A DNA stretch of 64,000 nucleotides, from contig NZ_CP066831.1 of the NCBI RefSeq assembly GCF_016598615.1, positions 1,426,001 to 1,490,000 of the forward strand, read 5' to 3'. This document shows positions 56,351 through 64,000 of the stretch, piece after piece (within the stretch, counting starts at the first letter, position 1; each line of letters opens with the position of its first letter). The notes beneath the pieces are model-generated. The model did no database searches. It was given only the letters and a program-made list of their open reading frames with translations, and had not been told where the DNA came from. Origin of the DNA: Streptomyces liliifuscus (GTDB lineage: Bacteria; Actinomycetota; Actinomycetes; Streptomycetales; Streptomycetaceae). The position numbers and the translations under genes are program-made.

Positions 56351-58197
56351 CATCACCGCGTTCACACGGCTCCGGGCGGTTCCCGACCCCCAGTGGGGAG
56401 GGGCCGCCCGGGGCCTCGCACGGCGGTGCGCTGTTGCGTGCGGCGACCCGGCACAGTGGCGTCCGCTGCGCGGCCCTCGCCTTCCTGTCCCTGGCCGGGA
56501 CGGCGGCGGGCCTGCTGCTGCCGGCCGCGCTGGGCCGGGCGCTCGACGCCCTGCTGGCGGATCCCTCCCGGGCCACGAACTGGGTGCTCTGCTGCACCGT
56601 TCTGGTACTGGTACTCGCCGTGCTCGACGCGTGCGAGACGGTGCTGGGCGCGACCACGAACGCCCGGGCCACCGCGTGGCTGCGCGAGCGGCTCACGGGA
56701 CATGTTCTGGGCGTGGGACCACGGGCCGGGCACCGGTTCGGGCCGGGTGAACTCGTCGCGCGTCTCGTCGGCAACGCCGCGCAGGCCGGAACGGCCCCCG
56801 CGACGCTGGCCGGCCTCTTCGCCGCGCTGGCCGCTCCGCTCGGGGCGGTCGTGGCGCTATGGCTGATCGATCCCCGGCTGGCCCTCGTGTTTCTGGGCGG
56901 CGTGCCCGTCGTCGTGGCGCTGCTCCGGGCCTTCGCGCGCAACTCCTCGCGATGCGTGGCGCGTTACCAGGACGCGCAGGGGCGGATCGCGGGCGCGCTG
57001 GCGGAGGCGATCGGCGGCGCGCGCACCATCGCGGCGGGCGGGACCGCCGACAAGGAGGTGGCACGGATCCTGCGGCCGTTGCCCGAACTGTCCCGTGAGG
57101 GCCACCGGATGTGGCGTGTCCAGGGGCGCGCGGCCGCACAGGCCGTCGGGGTGGCACCGCTGCTGCAGATCGCGGTACTGGCCACGGCGGGCCTGCTGCT
57201 CACCCAACACCGGCTCTCCGTCGGCGAGTTGCTGGCAGCTTCCCGGTACGCCGTACTGGCGACCGGCGTCGGCGTACTCGTCGGCCGGCTCGGCGGGCTG
57301 GTCGAGGCCCGGGCTTCGGCACGCCGACTCGGTGAGGTCCTGGACGAGCAAGAGATCGCGTACGGGACTCGTCATCTCCCGTCAGGGCAGGGCCAGTTGG
57401 AGCTGCGCGCGGTGACCGCCCGGAACCGCGGCGGCCGAACCGTGCTGGACGGGGTCGACCTTGTCGTGCCCGGCGGAACCACACTGGCCGTCGTCGGACG
57501 CTCTGGTGCGGGCAAGTCCCTGCTGGCCGCGCTCGCCGGGCGGCTGGCCGACCCGGACTCCGGCGAAGTGCTCCTCGACGGGGTGCCGCTGCGCGAACTG
57601 GACCGACACACACTGCGGCGCGCGATCGGCTACGCCTTCGAACGCCCCGCCCTGCTCGGCGGGACCGTCGAGGGCACGATCGGCTTCGGCCATCCGCAAC
57701 CGCCCCCGGACCGGGTACGGGAGGCCGCACGTACCGCCCGCGCCGACGACTTCGTACGCCGTCTTCCCCATGGTTACGCGACACCCTGCGACGCCGCCCC
57801 GCTCTCCGGCGGTGAGGCCCAACGCCTCGGTCTGGCAAGGGCGTTCGCCCGCGGCGGACGGCTGCTGATCCTGGACGACGCGCTGTCGAGCCTCGACACG
57901 GTGGCGGAACACCACGTCACGGAGGCGCTCTTCCGGCGCACCCCGGGATGCGGCCGCCTGGTCGTCGCCCACCGGGCGTCGACGGCTGCCCGGGCGGACT
58001 CGGTGGCGTGGCTGGAGGGAGGCCGGGTGCGGGCCGTCGGCCGACACGCGGAGTTGTGGGCGCGGCCCGAGTACCGGGCCGTGTTCGGGAGCGAGGCGGC
58101 CGTGCACACGGCTGACAAGGCCGTGCACACGAGTGGCAAGGGCGTGTACGCGGGCGACGCGCCTCCGAGCGGCGAGCGGAACGGAGGGAGTCGGTGA
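56341..58197 (+). CDS. ramA: ABC transporter permease-ATPase of the lanthipeptide cluster (RamA-like)
   Basis: 618 residues. An N-terminal six-helix membrane domain (first helix FLSLAGTAAGLLLPAALG) is followed by an ATP-binding domain with Walker A GRSGAGKS, signature LSGGEAQRLGLARAFARGG, Walker B LLILDDALSSLD and the H-loop VVAHRAS. With the next gene it forms the exporter for the processed peptide. The GTG at 56341 is the only start in frame that keeps the full first helix; it overlaps the end of the precursor gene, implying coupling. The last 30 residues carry a TADKAVHTSGKGVYA-type repeat. RamA/RamB assignment follows gene order. Confidence 0.88.
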   Translation: MSLTSPRSHGSGRFPTPSGEGPPGASHGGALLRAATRHSGVRCAALAFLSLAGTAAGLLLPAALGRALDALLADPSRATNWVLCCTVLVLVLAVLDACETVLGATTNARATAWLRERLTGHVLGVGPRAGHRFGPGELVARLVGNAAQAGTAPATLAGLFAALAAPLGAVVALWLIDPRLALVFLGGVPVVVALLRAFARNSSRCVARYQDAQGRIAGALAEAIGGARTIAAGGTADKEVARILRPLPELSREGHRMWRVQGRAAAQAVGVAPLLQIAVLATAGLLLTQHRLSVGELLAASRYAVLATGVGVLVGRLGGLVEARASARRLGEVLDEQEIAYGTRHLPSGQGQLELRAVTARNRGGRTVLDGVDLVVPGGTTLAVVGRSGAGKSLLAALAGRLADPDSGEVLLDGVPLRELDRHTLRRAIGYAFERPALLGGTVEGTIGFGHPQPPPDRVREAARTARADDFVRRLPHGYATPCDAAPLSGGEAQRLGLARAFARGGRLLILDDALSSLDTVAEHHVTEALFRRTPGCGRLVVAHRASTAARADSVAWLEGGRVRAVGRHAELWARPEYRAVFGSEAAVHTADKAVHTSGKGVYAGDAPPSGERNGGSR

Positions 58198-60245
58198 GCG
58201 GGGACCCACCGGTCGGCCCGCAGCCCGGAAGCGAGCCGCCTCGTGGCGCCCGGCATTCCGACGCCACGGCCCCGGACAGGCACAACAGCGTCCACCGGCG
58301 CGGGCTCCGCTTCCTACGGGCCAGGCGGCGCGTGGTCGGGCGGCTCGCCGCGTGGTCGGTGCTGGAGACGGCGCAGACCTTCCTCACCGGGTACGCGCTG
58401 GCGCGGGCCCTCGACGCCGGGTTCCTGGCCGGTCGGGTGGACGTCGGGCTCGGCTGGCTCGCGGCGGCCGCCGTCGCCGTGGTCGTCGGGGCGTACGGGA
58501 CCGGACGGGTCTACGGGGCCGTGGCCGCGCTGGTCGAGCCGTTGCGGGACCGGCTCGTGCGGCACGTGGTCGAGCGGGGCGTGCGGGACGCGGACCGGGG
58601 CGCGCTGTCCCGGCTCACCCAGCAGGTGGAGATCGCCCGGGACACCTTCGCCGGACTCGTGATGGTGTCGCGCTCGTTCGTGTTCACCGCCGCCGGTGCC
58701 CTGATCGGCCTGTTCTCGCTCGCACCGCCGCTGCTGCTGGTGGTGGCGCCGCCGCTCGCCGCCGGCGTGGGCCTGTTCGCCCTGACACTGCGGCCGCTGA
58801 CCCGCCGCCAGGAGGCGTTCCTCGTCGCCGACGAGGAACTCGCTTCCCAACTCGGCGCAGTCTGCCCGGGGTTGCGGGACATCACGGCCGCCGGTGCCGA
58901 GGACCAGGTCGCCGCCGACACGGGGATACGTATCGCGGCCGAGGAGCGCGCCGCGCGGTCCCTGGCCCGCTGGGGTGTCCTGCGGGTGGTGGCCCTGGCG
59001 ATCGGCGGACAGCTCCCGATCGTCCTCCTGCTCGCGACCGCACCCTGGCTCCTCACCCACGGGGTCACACCCGGCGCGCTGGTGGGTGCTCTCGCCTATG
59101 TCACTCAGTCCCTGCTCCCGGCCCTCCAGAACCTGATCCACGGCCTGGGCACGAGCGGCTCCCGGCTGGCGGTCGTCCTCCGCCGCCTCGCACCGGACAC
59201 TCCGGCACCCCCGAACGCCCCCGCCTCCGTGCCCGCCGCCGCTCCGGACACGGCACCCGCAACGGGCTTCGCGCCTCCCGGCCCGCCCGCTGCCATCACC
59301 CTCTCCTCTCTCACCTTCGCCTACGGCCCCGCCAGCGAGCCGGTGATCGACGACCTCGACCTGTCCGTCCCCCACGGCACCCATCTGGCGATCGTGGGCC
59401 CCAGCGGCATCGGCAAGTCCACGCTCACCGCCCTCATGGCGGGGCTCCTCGCACCGACCGGGGGCTCTGTCGACGTACGCCCGGCGCCCGACAGCCCTGT
59501 CTCCGGCCACCCCAGACACCCCGTGCACCCCGTGCACCCCGGGCACCCCGCCCGCGTACTGATCCCGCAGGAGGCGTACGTCTTCACCGGCACGCTCGCC
59601 GAGAACCTCGGCCAGCTGCGGCCGACCCCCGTGCCCGAGCGGGAGCTGCTGGCCGCGGTCGAGGCCCTCGGGATGAGCGCACTGCTCGACAGGCTGGGCG
59701 GGCCGACGGCCGAGGTCGACCCCGGGGCCCTTTCCTCGGGCGAGCGCCAGCTCATCGCGCTGACCCGGGCCTACCTCGCACACGCCCCCCTCGCCCTGCT
59801 GGACGAAGCGACCTGTCACCTGGACCCGGCGGCCGAGGAGCGCGTGGAGCGCGCCTTCGTCCGGCGGGGCGGCACGCTCGTGGTCGTGGCGCACCGCATC
59901 AGCTCCGCCCTCCGCGCAGACCGGGTGCTGGTCATGGACGGCCGGCGGACCGAGTACGGCGGCCACGACGAGCTGATGGAGCGGTCCCCGCTCTATCGGG
60001 ACCTGGTCGGTGCCTGGTCGCCGACAGGCGAAGCCACGGCTGTCCCTGCGATCCCGGCCGTCCCGGCCGTACACCGGCCGGAGGGGTCACAGCCAGCCCT
60101 CCCCCTGCGAGATCCGGATGGCGTCGACGCGGTTGCGGGCACCGGTCTTCCGCGTGATCGCCGCCATGTAGTTGCGTACGGTCCCGTTGGACAGATGAAG
60201 GCTTCCGGCGATCTCCGCGACGGAGGCGCCCTCGGCGGCCAGTGA
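58194..60245 (+). CDS. ramB: ABC transporter permease-ATPase of the lanthipeptide cluster (RamB-like)
   Basis: 683 residues. The membrane domain (about 45-320) precedes an ATP-binding domain with Walker A GPSGIGKST, a degenerate signature LSSGERQ, Walker B LALLDEATCHLD and the H-loop VVAHRIS. The GTG start overlaps the RamA-like stop (GTGA). The ATPase domain ends near residue 605; the remaining tail is Ala/Pro/Val-rich and the last 50 residues run antisense through the end of ramR, so this extension is probably dispensable. The linker between the domains holds a PVHPVHPGHP repeat (near 59515-59545). With RamA it would export the lanthipeptide. Confidence 0.88.
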   Translation: MSGDPPVGPQPGSEPPRGARHSDATAPDRHNSVHRRGLRFLRARRRVVGRLAAWSVLETAQTFLTGYALARALDAGFLAGRVDVGLGWLAAAAVAVVVGAYGTGRVYGAVAALVEPLRDRLVRHVVERGVRDADRGALSRLTQQVEIARDTFAGLVMVSRSFVFTAAGALIGLFSLAPPLLLVVAPPLAAGVGLFALTLRPLTRRQEAFLVADEELASQLGAVCPGLRDITAAGAEDQVAADTGIRIAAEERAARSLARWGVLRVVALAIGGQLPIVLLLATAPWLLTHGVTPGALVGALAYVTQSLLPALQNLIHGLGTSGSRLAVVLRRLAPDTPAPPNAPASVPAAAPDTAPATGFAPPGPPAAITLSSLTFAYGPASEPVIDDLDLSVPHGTHLAIVGPSGIGKSTLTALMAGLLAPTGGSVDVRPAPDSPVSGHPRHPVHPVHPGHPARVLIPQEAYVFTGTLAENLGQLRPTPVPERELLAAVEALGMSALLDRLGGPTAEVDPGALSSGERQLIALTRAYLAHAPLALLDEATCHLDPAAEERVERAFVRRGGTLVVVAHRISSALRADRVLVMDGRRTEYGGHDELMERSPLYRDLVGAWSPTGEATAVPAIPAVPAVHRPEGSQPALPLRDPDGVDAVAGTGLPRDRRHVVAYGPVGQMKASGDLRDGGALGGQ

Positions 60246-60689
60246 CAGCACGCTCAGCTCCCGGCTGGTCAGCGGCATCCGGGCGGCTCGCAGAAAGCCG
60301 AAGCCGAGCGAGTCGTCGACGAACCGTTCGCCCACGGCCACCCGCCGTATCGCGGAGACCAGCCGCTCCGGCGAGCTCTCCTTGTCCACGTAGCCGAGCG
60401 CCCCGGCGTCGAACGCGCGCCGCAGGAGACCAGGTCTTCGCGCCGTGGCCAGCACCAGCAGCCGGGGCTCCGCAGTGCCCGGCCCCCGCAGGTCGCCGAG
60501 CGGCGGCATCTCGTACGAGTCCGCGCGATCGAGATCCGCCGCGCAGACGTCGGGCCGCAGCGATCGGGCGCTCCCGGACGCACCACGCCACTCGGCGTCG
60601 AACACCGTCAAGTCGGACACATGGCGCAGCCACTCCGCCAGGACCGACCGCACCAGACACACGTCGTGCACCAGAAGCACCCGGATCAC
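60087..60689 (-). CDS. ramR: RamR/AmfR-like LuxR-family response regulator
   Basis: 200 residues. It opens MIRVLLVHDVCLVRSVLAEW, nearly the same as known RamR proteins, with a receiver domain (acceptor candidate Asp52 or Asp54 in ADLDRADS, Lys in YVDKESSP) and a LuxR HTH at about 137-195 (LTSRELSVLSLAAEGASVAEIAGSLHLSNGTVRNYMAAI). RamR activates the ram operon and therefore SapB production during development. GTG start with AAGGGA upstream. It is convergent with the transporter genes and overlaps the end of the second one by 159 bases. No partner kinase is in the window, as in other ram clusters. Confidence 0.93.
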   Translation of the reverse strand: MIRVLLVHDVCLVRSVLAEWLRHVSDLTVFDAEWRGASGSARSLRPDVCAADLDRADSYEMPPLGDLRGPGTAEPRLLVLATARRPGLLRRAFDAGALGYVDKESSPERLVSAIRRVAVGERFVDDSLGFGFLRAARMPLTSRELSVLSLAAEGASVAEIAGSLHLSNGTVRNYMAAITRKTGARNRVDAIRISQGEGWL

Positions 60690-60690
60690 G

Positions 60691-60840
60691 TCAGTCCCTT
60701 CCGCCCTCCGCCTGCCGATTCCGTCGTGCTCTGCGCGTGTGCCCAATGACAGGCGCGTCCCACTTCTCTCCTGTCCCGGGCGTGAAGAACCGGCCATGGT
60801 CGGTGACCGAGGCGTCGAGGCCGGTGACGGTGGCACCCAT
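60691..60840 (-). CDS. Possible 49-residue frame ending one base before ramR
   Basis: From ATG 60840 this frame encodes MGATVTGLDASVTDHGRFFT and a basic C-terminus, ending TGA one base before the ramR GTG. The frame extends upstream without a start. Codon use is plausible for the first 30 residues, then drifts. It could be a leader coupled to ramR, a remnant of a longer gene, or chance; no family recognised. Confidence 0.25.
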   Translation of the reverse strand: MGATVTGLDASVTDHGRFFTPGTGEKWDAPVIGHTRRARRNRQAEGGRD

Positions 60841-60968
60841 GCCGGTGTCGGTGACGTCGAGGACGGCGGCCTTGGTGCCCCGGGCCCCCTCGCCGTGCGG
60901 GAACCGTCCTCCCGAGGGAGCCTTGTGCCCTGGGCTCCTTCGCGTGTCCGTGGGAGGAGGTGGTCGGC

Positions 60969-63113
60969 GTGTCCGACTGGCAGATGTCCGGGCAGGAACG
61001 GGACGCCGCTCCGCCGCCGGTCGGCCGGCCCCTGCTGTCGCTGACGCTCGCCGCGCTCATGGACGACGTGCACGCGCACTCGGGCGCGGTGTATCTGCTG
61101 ACCCCCGGCGAGCCGGTCCTTGAGATGGCGGTGATGGCCGGGCTGCCCAGGGCCTTCGCGGCGCCCTGGGAGCGGGTGGGCCTGAGCGCGCCGATCCCGG
61201 TGGCGGAGGCGGCGCGCGACCGGCGGCTCGTGTGGGTGGGCGGCGAGGAGGACATGGCCCGCCACTATCCGCGGATCGCCGTCGTCCTGCCGTACCCGTT
61301 CGCGCTGGCCGCGCTGCCGGTGGCGACCGACCGGGCCACCTACGGGGCGGTCTTCGTGACCTGGCCGGGCTCGCACCCCGCGGAGCTGTCCGAACGGGAG
61401 CGGGACCATCTCACCGCCGCCTGCGACCGGCTCGCGCTGCGCCTGGAGCGGGCCGTCGAGGAGGGCAGGCCGATCCATCCGGAGCCCGATCTGATCGCCC
61501 CGGCGCCGGTGGCGACGGTGGCCGGAACACTCGGCGCGGTGGAGGCGGTGCGGATGGTGGCGCGGCTGCCGTACGGGCTGTGCGCGCTCGATCTGCACGG
61601 CCGGATCAGCTTCGCCAACGCGGCGGCGGCCGATCTGCTCGGCCTGCCGGTCAGCGGGCTACTGGGCACCCAGCTGTGGGCGACCGTGCCGTGGCTCAAC
61701 GATCCGGTCTACGAGGACCGCTACCGGGCCGCGCTGCTCAGCCAGCAGGCGACGTCGTTCGTGGCGCTCCGGCCGCCCTCGGACTGGCTGTCGTTCCGGC
61801 TCTATCCCAGTACGAACGGGCTGAGCCTGCGCATCACCCGGGCGCGGGCCGTGGCGAGGGAGGGCCCTGCGGGGTTCCGGCACGCGGACACCGGCACGCG
61901 CCTCGTGACCATCTCGCAGGTGCTCAGTCTGGCCGGGGCGCTCACCGAGGCGGTGGGTGTGCAGGACGTGGTGCAACTGGTCGCGGACGAGATCGCGCCC
62001 GCCGTCGGCAGCCAGGCGCTGGTGCTCCTCGGCTCCCAAGCCGGCCGACTGCACGTCCTCGGGCACCGCGGCTATCCGGATCCGCATGCCGTGGAACGCT
62101 TCGACGGGATGTCGCTGACCCAGCAGACTCCCGGGACGCACGCCCTGAGAAGCGGTGTGCCCGCCTTCTTCGACTCCCGTCAGCAGCTGGAGCGCCTCTA
62201 CCCGGCCCGTAACTCCACGCCCGACGGCATGGCGGCCTGGGCGTTTCTGCCGCTGATCGCGTCCGGACGGCCGGTGGGCACCTGTGTCCTGGCGTACGCC
62301 GATCCGCATCCCTTCCCGGCAGACGAGCGTGCCGTGCTGACCAGCCTCAGCGGACTGATCGCCCAGGCGCTGGAACGGGCCCGCCTCTACGACGCCAAGC
62401 ACCAGCTGGCGCACGGTCTGCAGGCCGCGCTGCTGCCGCACTCGCTGCCCTCCCTGCCCGGCATCGAGGCGGCCGCCCGCTATCTGCCCGCGACGCAGGG
62501 CATGGAGATCGGCGGGGACTTCTACGACCTGGTGCCGACGGGCGGCCAGGCGGCAGCGGTGATCGGGGACGTGCAGGGCCACAACGTCACCGCGGCCGGC
62601 CTGATGGGACAGATCCGTACGGCCGTACGTGCGTACACGACCGTCGGCCAGTCGCCCGGGGACGTCATGAGCAGCACCAACCGGCTGCTGATCGACCTGG
62701 GTACGGAACTCTTCGCGAGTTGTGTCTATCTGCGTCTGGACCCGGCGCACGGGCAGCTCGTGATGGCCCGGGCGGGGCATCCGCCGCCCCTGCTGAGAAA
62801 GCCGGACGGCAAGGTACGGGTCCTCGACCTGGCCGGTGGGCCGCTGCTCGGCATCGACCCGGCCGCCACCTATCCGACCACCGATGTCGCTCTGCCACCG
62901 GGGTCACTGCTCGCCCTCTACACCGACGGGCTCATCGAGTCCCCCGGCGTCGACATCGAGGACGCCCTGGCCGGCCTCGCGCAACGACTCACCGAGGTGG
63001 GCGACCGCCCCCTCGACGAGGTGGCCGACGCCCTCGTGGAACACAGCGGAACGGCAGAAGAACGCGTGGACGACGTGGCCCTACTACTGCTCCGAGCCCG
63101 CCCCACCCCCTGA
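60969..63113 (+). CDS. GAF-PAS-GAF-PP2C (SpoIIE) phosphatase
   Basis: 714 residues. Order: GAF-like (about 25-175), PAS-like (about 190-300; LCALDLHGRISFANAAAADLLGLPVSGLLG), GAF (about 305-470) and a C-terminal SpoIIE/PP2C phosphatase (about 475-710; RYLPATQGMEIGGDFYDLVPT, VIGDVQGHN, ALYTDGLIESPGVDIED, VDDVALLLLRA). No HATPase domain is present, unlike the related protein at 45537. It probably dephosphorylates an anti-sigma antagonist. GTG 60969 has GGGAGGAGG at good spacing; GTG 60960 is too close to it. A bidirectional terminator follows. Confidence 0.92.
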   Translation: MSDWQMSGQERDAAPPPVGRPLLSLTLAALMDDVHAHSGAVYLLTPGEPVLEMAVMAGLPRAFAAPWERVGLSAPIPVAEAARDRRLVWVGGEEDMARHYPRIAVVLPYPFALAALPVATDRATYGAVFVTWPGSHPAELSERERDHLTAACDRLALRLERAVEEGRPIHPEPDLIAPAPVATVAGTLGAVEAVRMVARLPYGLCALDLHGRISFANAAAADLLGLPVSGLLGTQLWATVPWLNDPVYEDRYRAALLSQQATSFVALRPPSDWLSFRLYPSTNGLSLRITRARAVAREGPAGFRHADTGTRLVTISQVLSLAGALTEAVGVQDVVQLVADEIAPAVGSQALVLLGSQAGRLHVLGHRGYPDPHAVERFDGMSLTQQTPGTHALRSGVPAFFDSRQQLERLYPARNSTPDGMAAWAFLPLIASGRPVGTCVLAYADPHPFPADERAVLTSLSGLIAQALERARLYDAKHQLAHGLQAALLPHSLPSLPGIEAAARYLPATQGMEIGGDFYDLVPTGGQAAAVIGDVQGHNVTAAGLMGQIRTAVRAYTTVGQSPGDVMSSTNRLLIDLGTELFASCVYLRLDPAHGQLVMARAGHPPPLLRKPDGKVRVLDLAGGPLLGIDPAATYPTTDVALPPGSLLALYTDGLIESPGVDIEDALAGLAQRLTEVGDRPLDEVADALVEHSGTAEERVDDVALLLLRARPTP

Positions 63114-63128
63114 GAGGCGCCCGGCAGA

Positions 63129-63195
63129 GGCGCCCTGAAGGGGCGCGGGGAACTGCGCGACCAGCCCCCACCGACCCGCGGACGACGCACCACCC
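63129..63195 (+). repeat. Copy D of the dispersed Streptomyces intergenic repeat
   Basis: GAAGGGGCGCGGGGAACTGC then GCGACCAGCCCCCACCGACC and CCGCGGACGAC. This is the most complete copy, adjacent to the strong terminator below. Confidence 0.75.
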
Positions 63196-63214
63196 CAAGG
63201 CCCCATACATACAG

Positions 63215-63250
63215 AGCGGCCCGGCTCTCCAACAGGAGAGCCGGGCCGCT
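63215..63250. terminator. Strong bidirectional hairpin terminator
   Basis: Perfect 16-bp arms AGCGGCCCGGCTCTCC and GGAGAGCCGGGCCGCT with an AACA loop, between the convergent stops of the PP2C gene (63113) and the S1 protease gene (63289). Confidence 0.9.
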
Positions 63251-63288
63251 CCAAACGAACTGGGAAGCGTTACCGACGTACGTTCAGG

Positions 63289-64000
63289 TCACTGGCGGTT
63301 GGTGAGACCCGACTCGTCGTCCACGCCGTTACCGTTCTGGTCCTCGACCTGCCCGTTCTGGTCCTCGACGCCGCCGACCTGCTCCTCGCCGCCGACCTCT
63401 TCACCGCCGACCGCGTCACCACCGGCACCGGCTTCCTCACCAGCGCCGGCCTCTTCACCTGCACCGGCTTCCTCACCAGCACCGGCCTCTTCACCAGCGC
63501 CGGCCTCCTCGCTGGCACCGGCACCCGCGTCGCCCGCACCGAGCGTCGCGCCGACCGCGGCCAGCGCGGTCGTCACCGGCTGGAAGAAGGTCTCGCCGCC
63601 GACGGTGCAGTCGCCGCTGCCGCCCGAGGTCAGGCCGATCGCGCTGCCGTCCGCGGTGAACAAGGAGCCGCCGCTGTCGCCGGGCTCGGCGCAGACGTTG
63701 GTCTGGATGAGACCGGTGACCGTGCCCTCCGGGTAGTTCACGGTGGCATTGAGACCGGTGACCTCACCGTCGTTCAGACCGGTGGTGCTGCCCATCCGGA
63801 TGACGGCCTGGCCGACCGCGGCCTCCGCGGCCTGGGTGATCTCCACCGACTGCTGGCCGGTGTTCACCGTGCTGGGTGCCTCGGTCGCCGGGTCGTTGTA
63901 CTTGACCAGGGCGAAGTCGCCCTCACCGGGGAACGTGGCGGCCTCGACCGTGCCGATCGGCGCGCCGGCCTCGGAGTCCGACCACTCGGCCGCGGCGACA
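63289..64000 (-). CDS. Secreted S1 (streptogrisin-type) serine protease with acidic repeat tail, 5' end missing
   Basis: The window holds the C-terminal 236 residues. The catalytic Asp is in FPGEGDFALVKY and the nucleophile in CAEPGDSGG; the His region and any signal and pro-peptide lie beyond 64000. The fold ends near VTTALAAVGA. After it comes a tail of GAGEEA units (five, from an 18-bp tandem repeat at about 63415-63520), then VEDQNGQVEDQNGNGVDDE, ending LTNRQ. No sorting signal or membrane helix is seen in the tail. Such proteases are exported and digest peptides. The acidic tail could bind calcium or the wall (inference). Confidence 0.85.
   Translation of the reverse strand, partial: VAAAEWSDSEAGAPIGTVEAATFPGEGDFALVKYNDPATEAPSTVNTGQQSVEITQAAEAAVGQAVIRMGSTTGLNDGEVTGLNATVNYPEGTVTGLIQTNVCAEPGDSGGSLFTADGSAIGLTSGGSGDCTVGGETFFQPVTTALAAVGATLGAGDAGAGASEEAGAGEEAGAGEEAGAGEEAGAGEEAGAGGDAVGGEEVGGEEQVGGVEDQNGQVEDQNGNGVDDESGLTNRQ

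Overview
The window is from a Streptomyces-type actinomycete. It has very high GC, frequent GTG and TTG starts, many 4-base ATGA or GTGA gene overlaps, a SapB/AmfS-type (class III) lanthipeptide locus with its RamR regulator, a ZTP riboswitch on a folD paralogue, and several copies of an intergenic repeat typical of streptomycetes. All functional calls come from reading motifs and gene order; no database search was run.

Layout. 1-12.7 kb (minus strand): an iterative PUFA/hglE-like polyketide or fatty-acid operon. It encodes tandem flavin-oxidoreductase domains fused to KS-AT-ACP-KR, then KS-AT-DH-phosphopantetheinyl transferase, then a discrete ACP, and it continues off the left edge. 12.7-13.6 kb is a long, probably regulatory spacer. 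13.6-17.4 kb (plus strand): a TPR protein coupled to a polyprenyl diphosphate synthase, then a secreted beta-helix protein. 17.4-22.4 kb: small secreted and hypothetical genes, a MarR regulator beside a TPR-like gene, a ZTP riboswitch with folD, and a membrane partner of an ECF sigma factor. 22.4-28.3 kb: the ECF sigma gene, an orphan cytochrome c oxidase subunit I with a small membrane partner, an ECF41-type sigma factor divergent from an NmrA-like epimerase, and a GT1 glycosyltransferase. 28.4-36.1 kb: an M6-like metalloprotease, a TetR regulator divergent from a secreted beta-propeller protein, a GH5 endoglycoceramidase-like enzyme and an Otr(A)-like ribosome-protection GTPase.

36.4-44.0 kb (plus strand): a complete CO-dehydrogenase/xanthine-dehydrogenase-type molybdenum hydroxylase operon (small, large and FAD subunits, MoxR ATPase, VWA protein, XdhC). 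The large subunit carries a form II active-site loop, so its substrate is open. 44.0-48.0 kb (minus strand): an APH-like kinase, a small metallophosphoesterase and a GAF/PAS/PP2C/HATPase signalling protein.

48.2-60.7 kb holds the two most notable loci, which are divergent across a 292-bp spacer. On the minus strand is an EACC1-caspase-nSTAND-WD40 protein pair, a predicted NTP-dependent suicide or conflict system. On the plus strand is a ram/amf-like lanthipeptide cluster (LanKC, precursor, two ABC transporters), with ramR facing it from the far end. The spacer carries three related dyad motifs that could be RamR sites, which raises the possibility of joint control of the two loci. 61.0-64.0 kb: a second PP2C-type phosphatase, a strong bidirectional terminator, and the 3' part of a secreted S1 protease with an acidic repeat tail.
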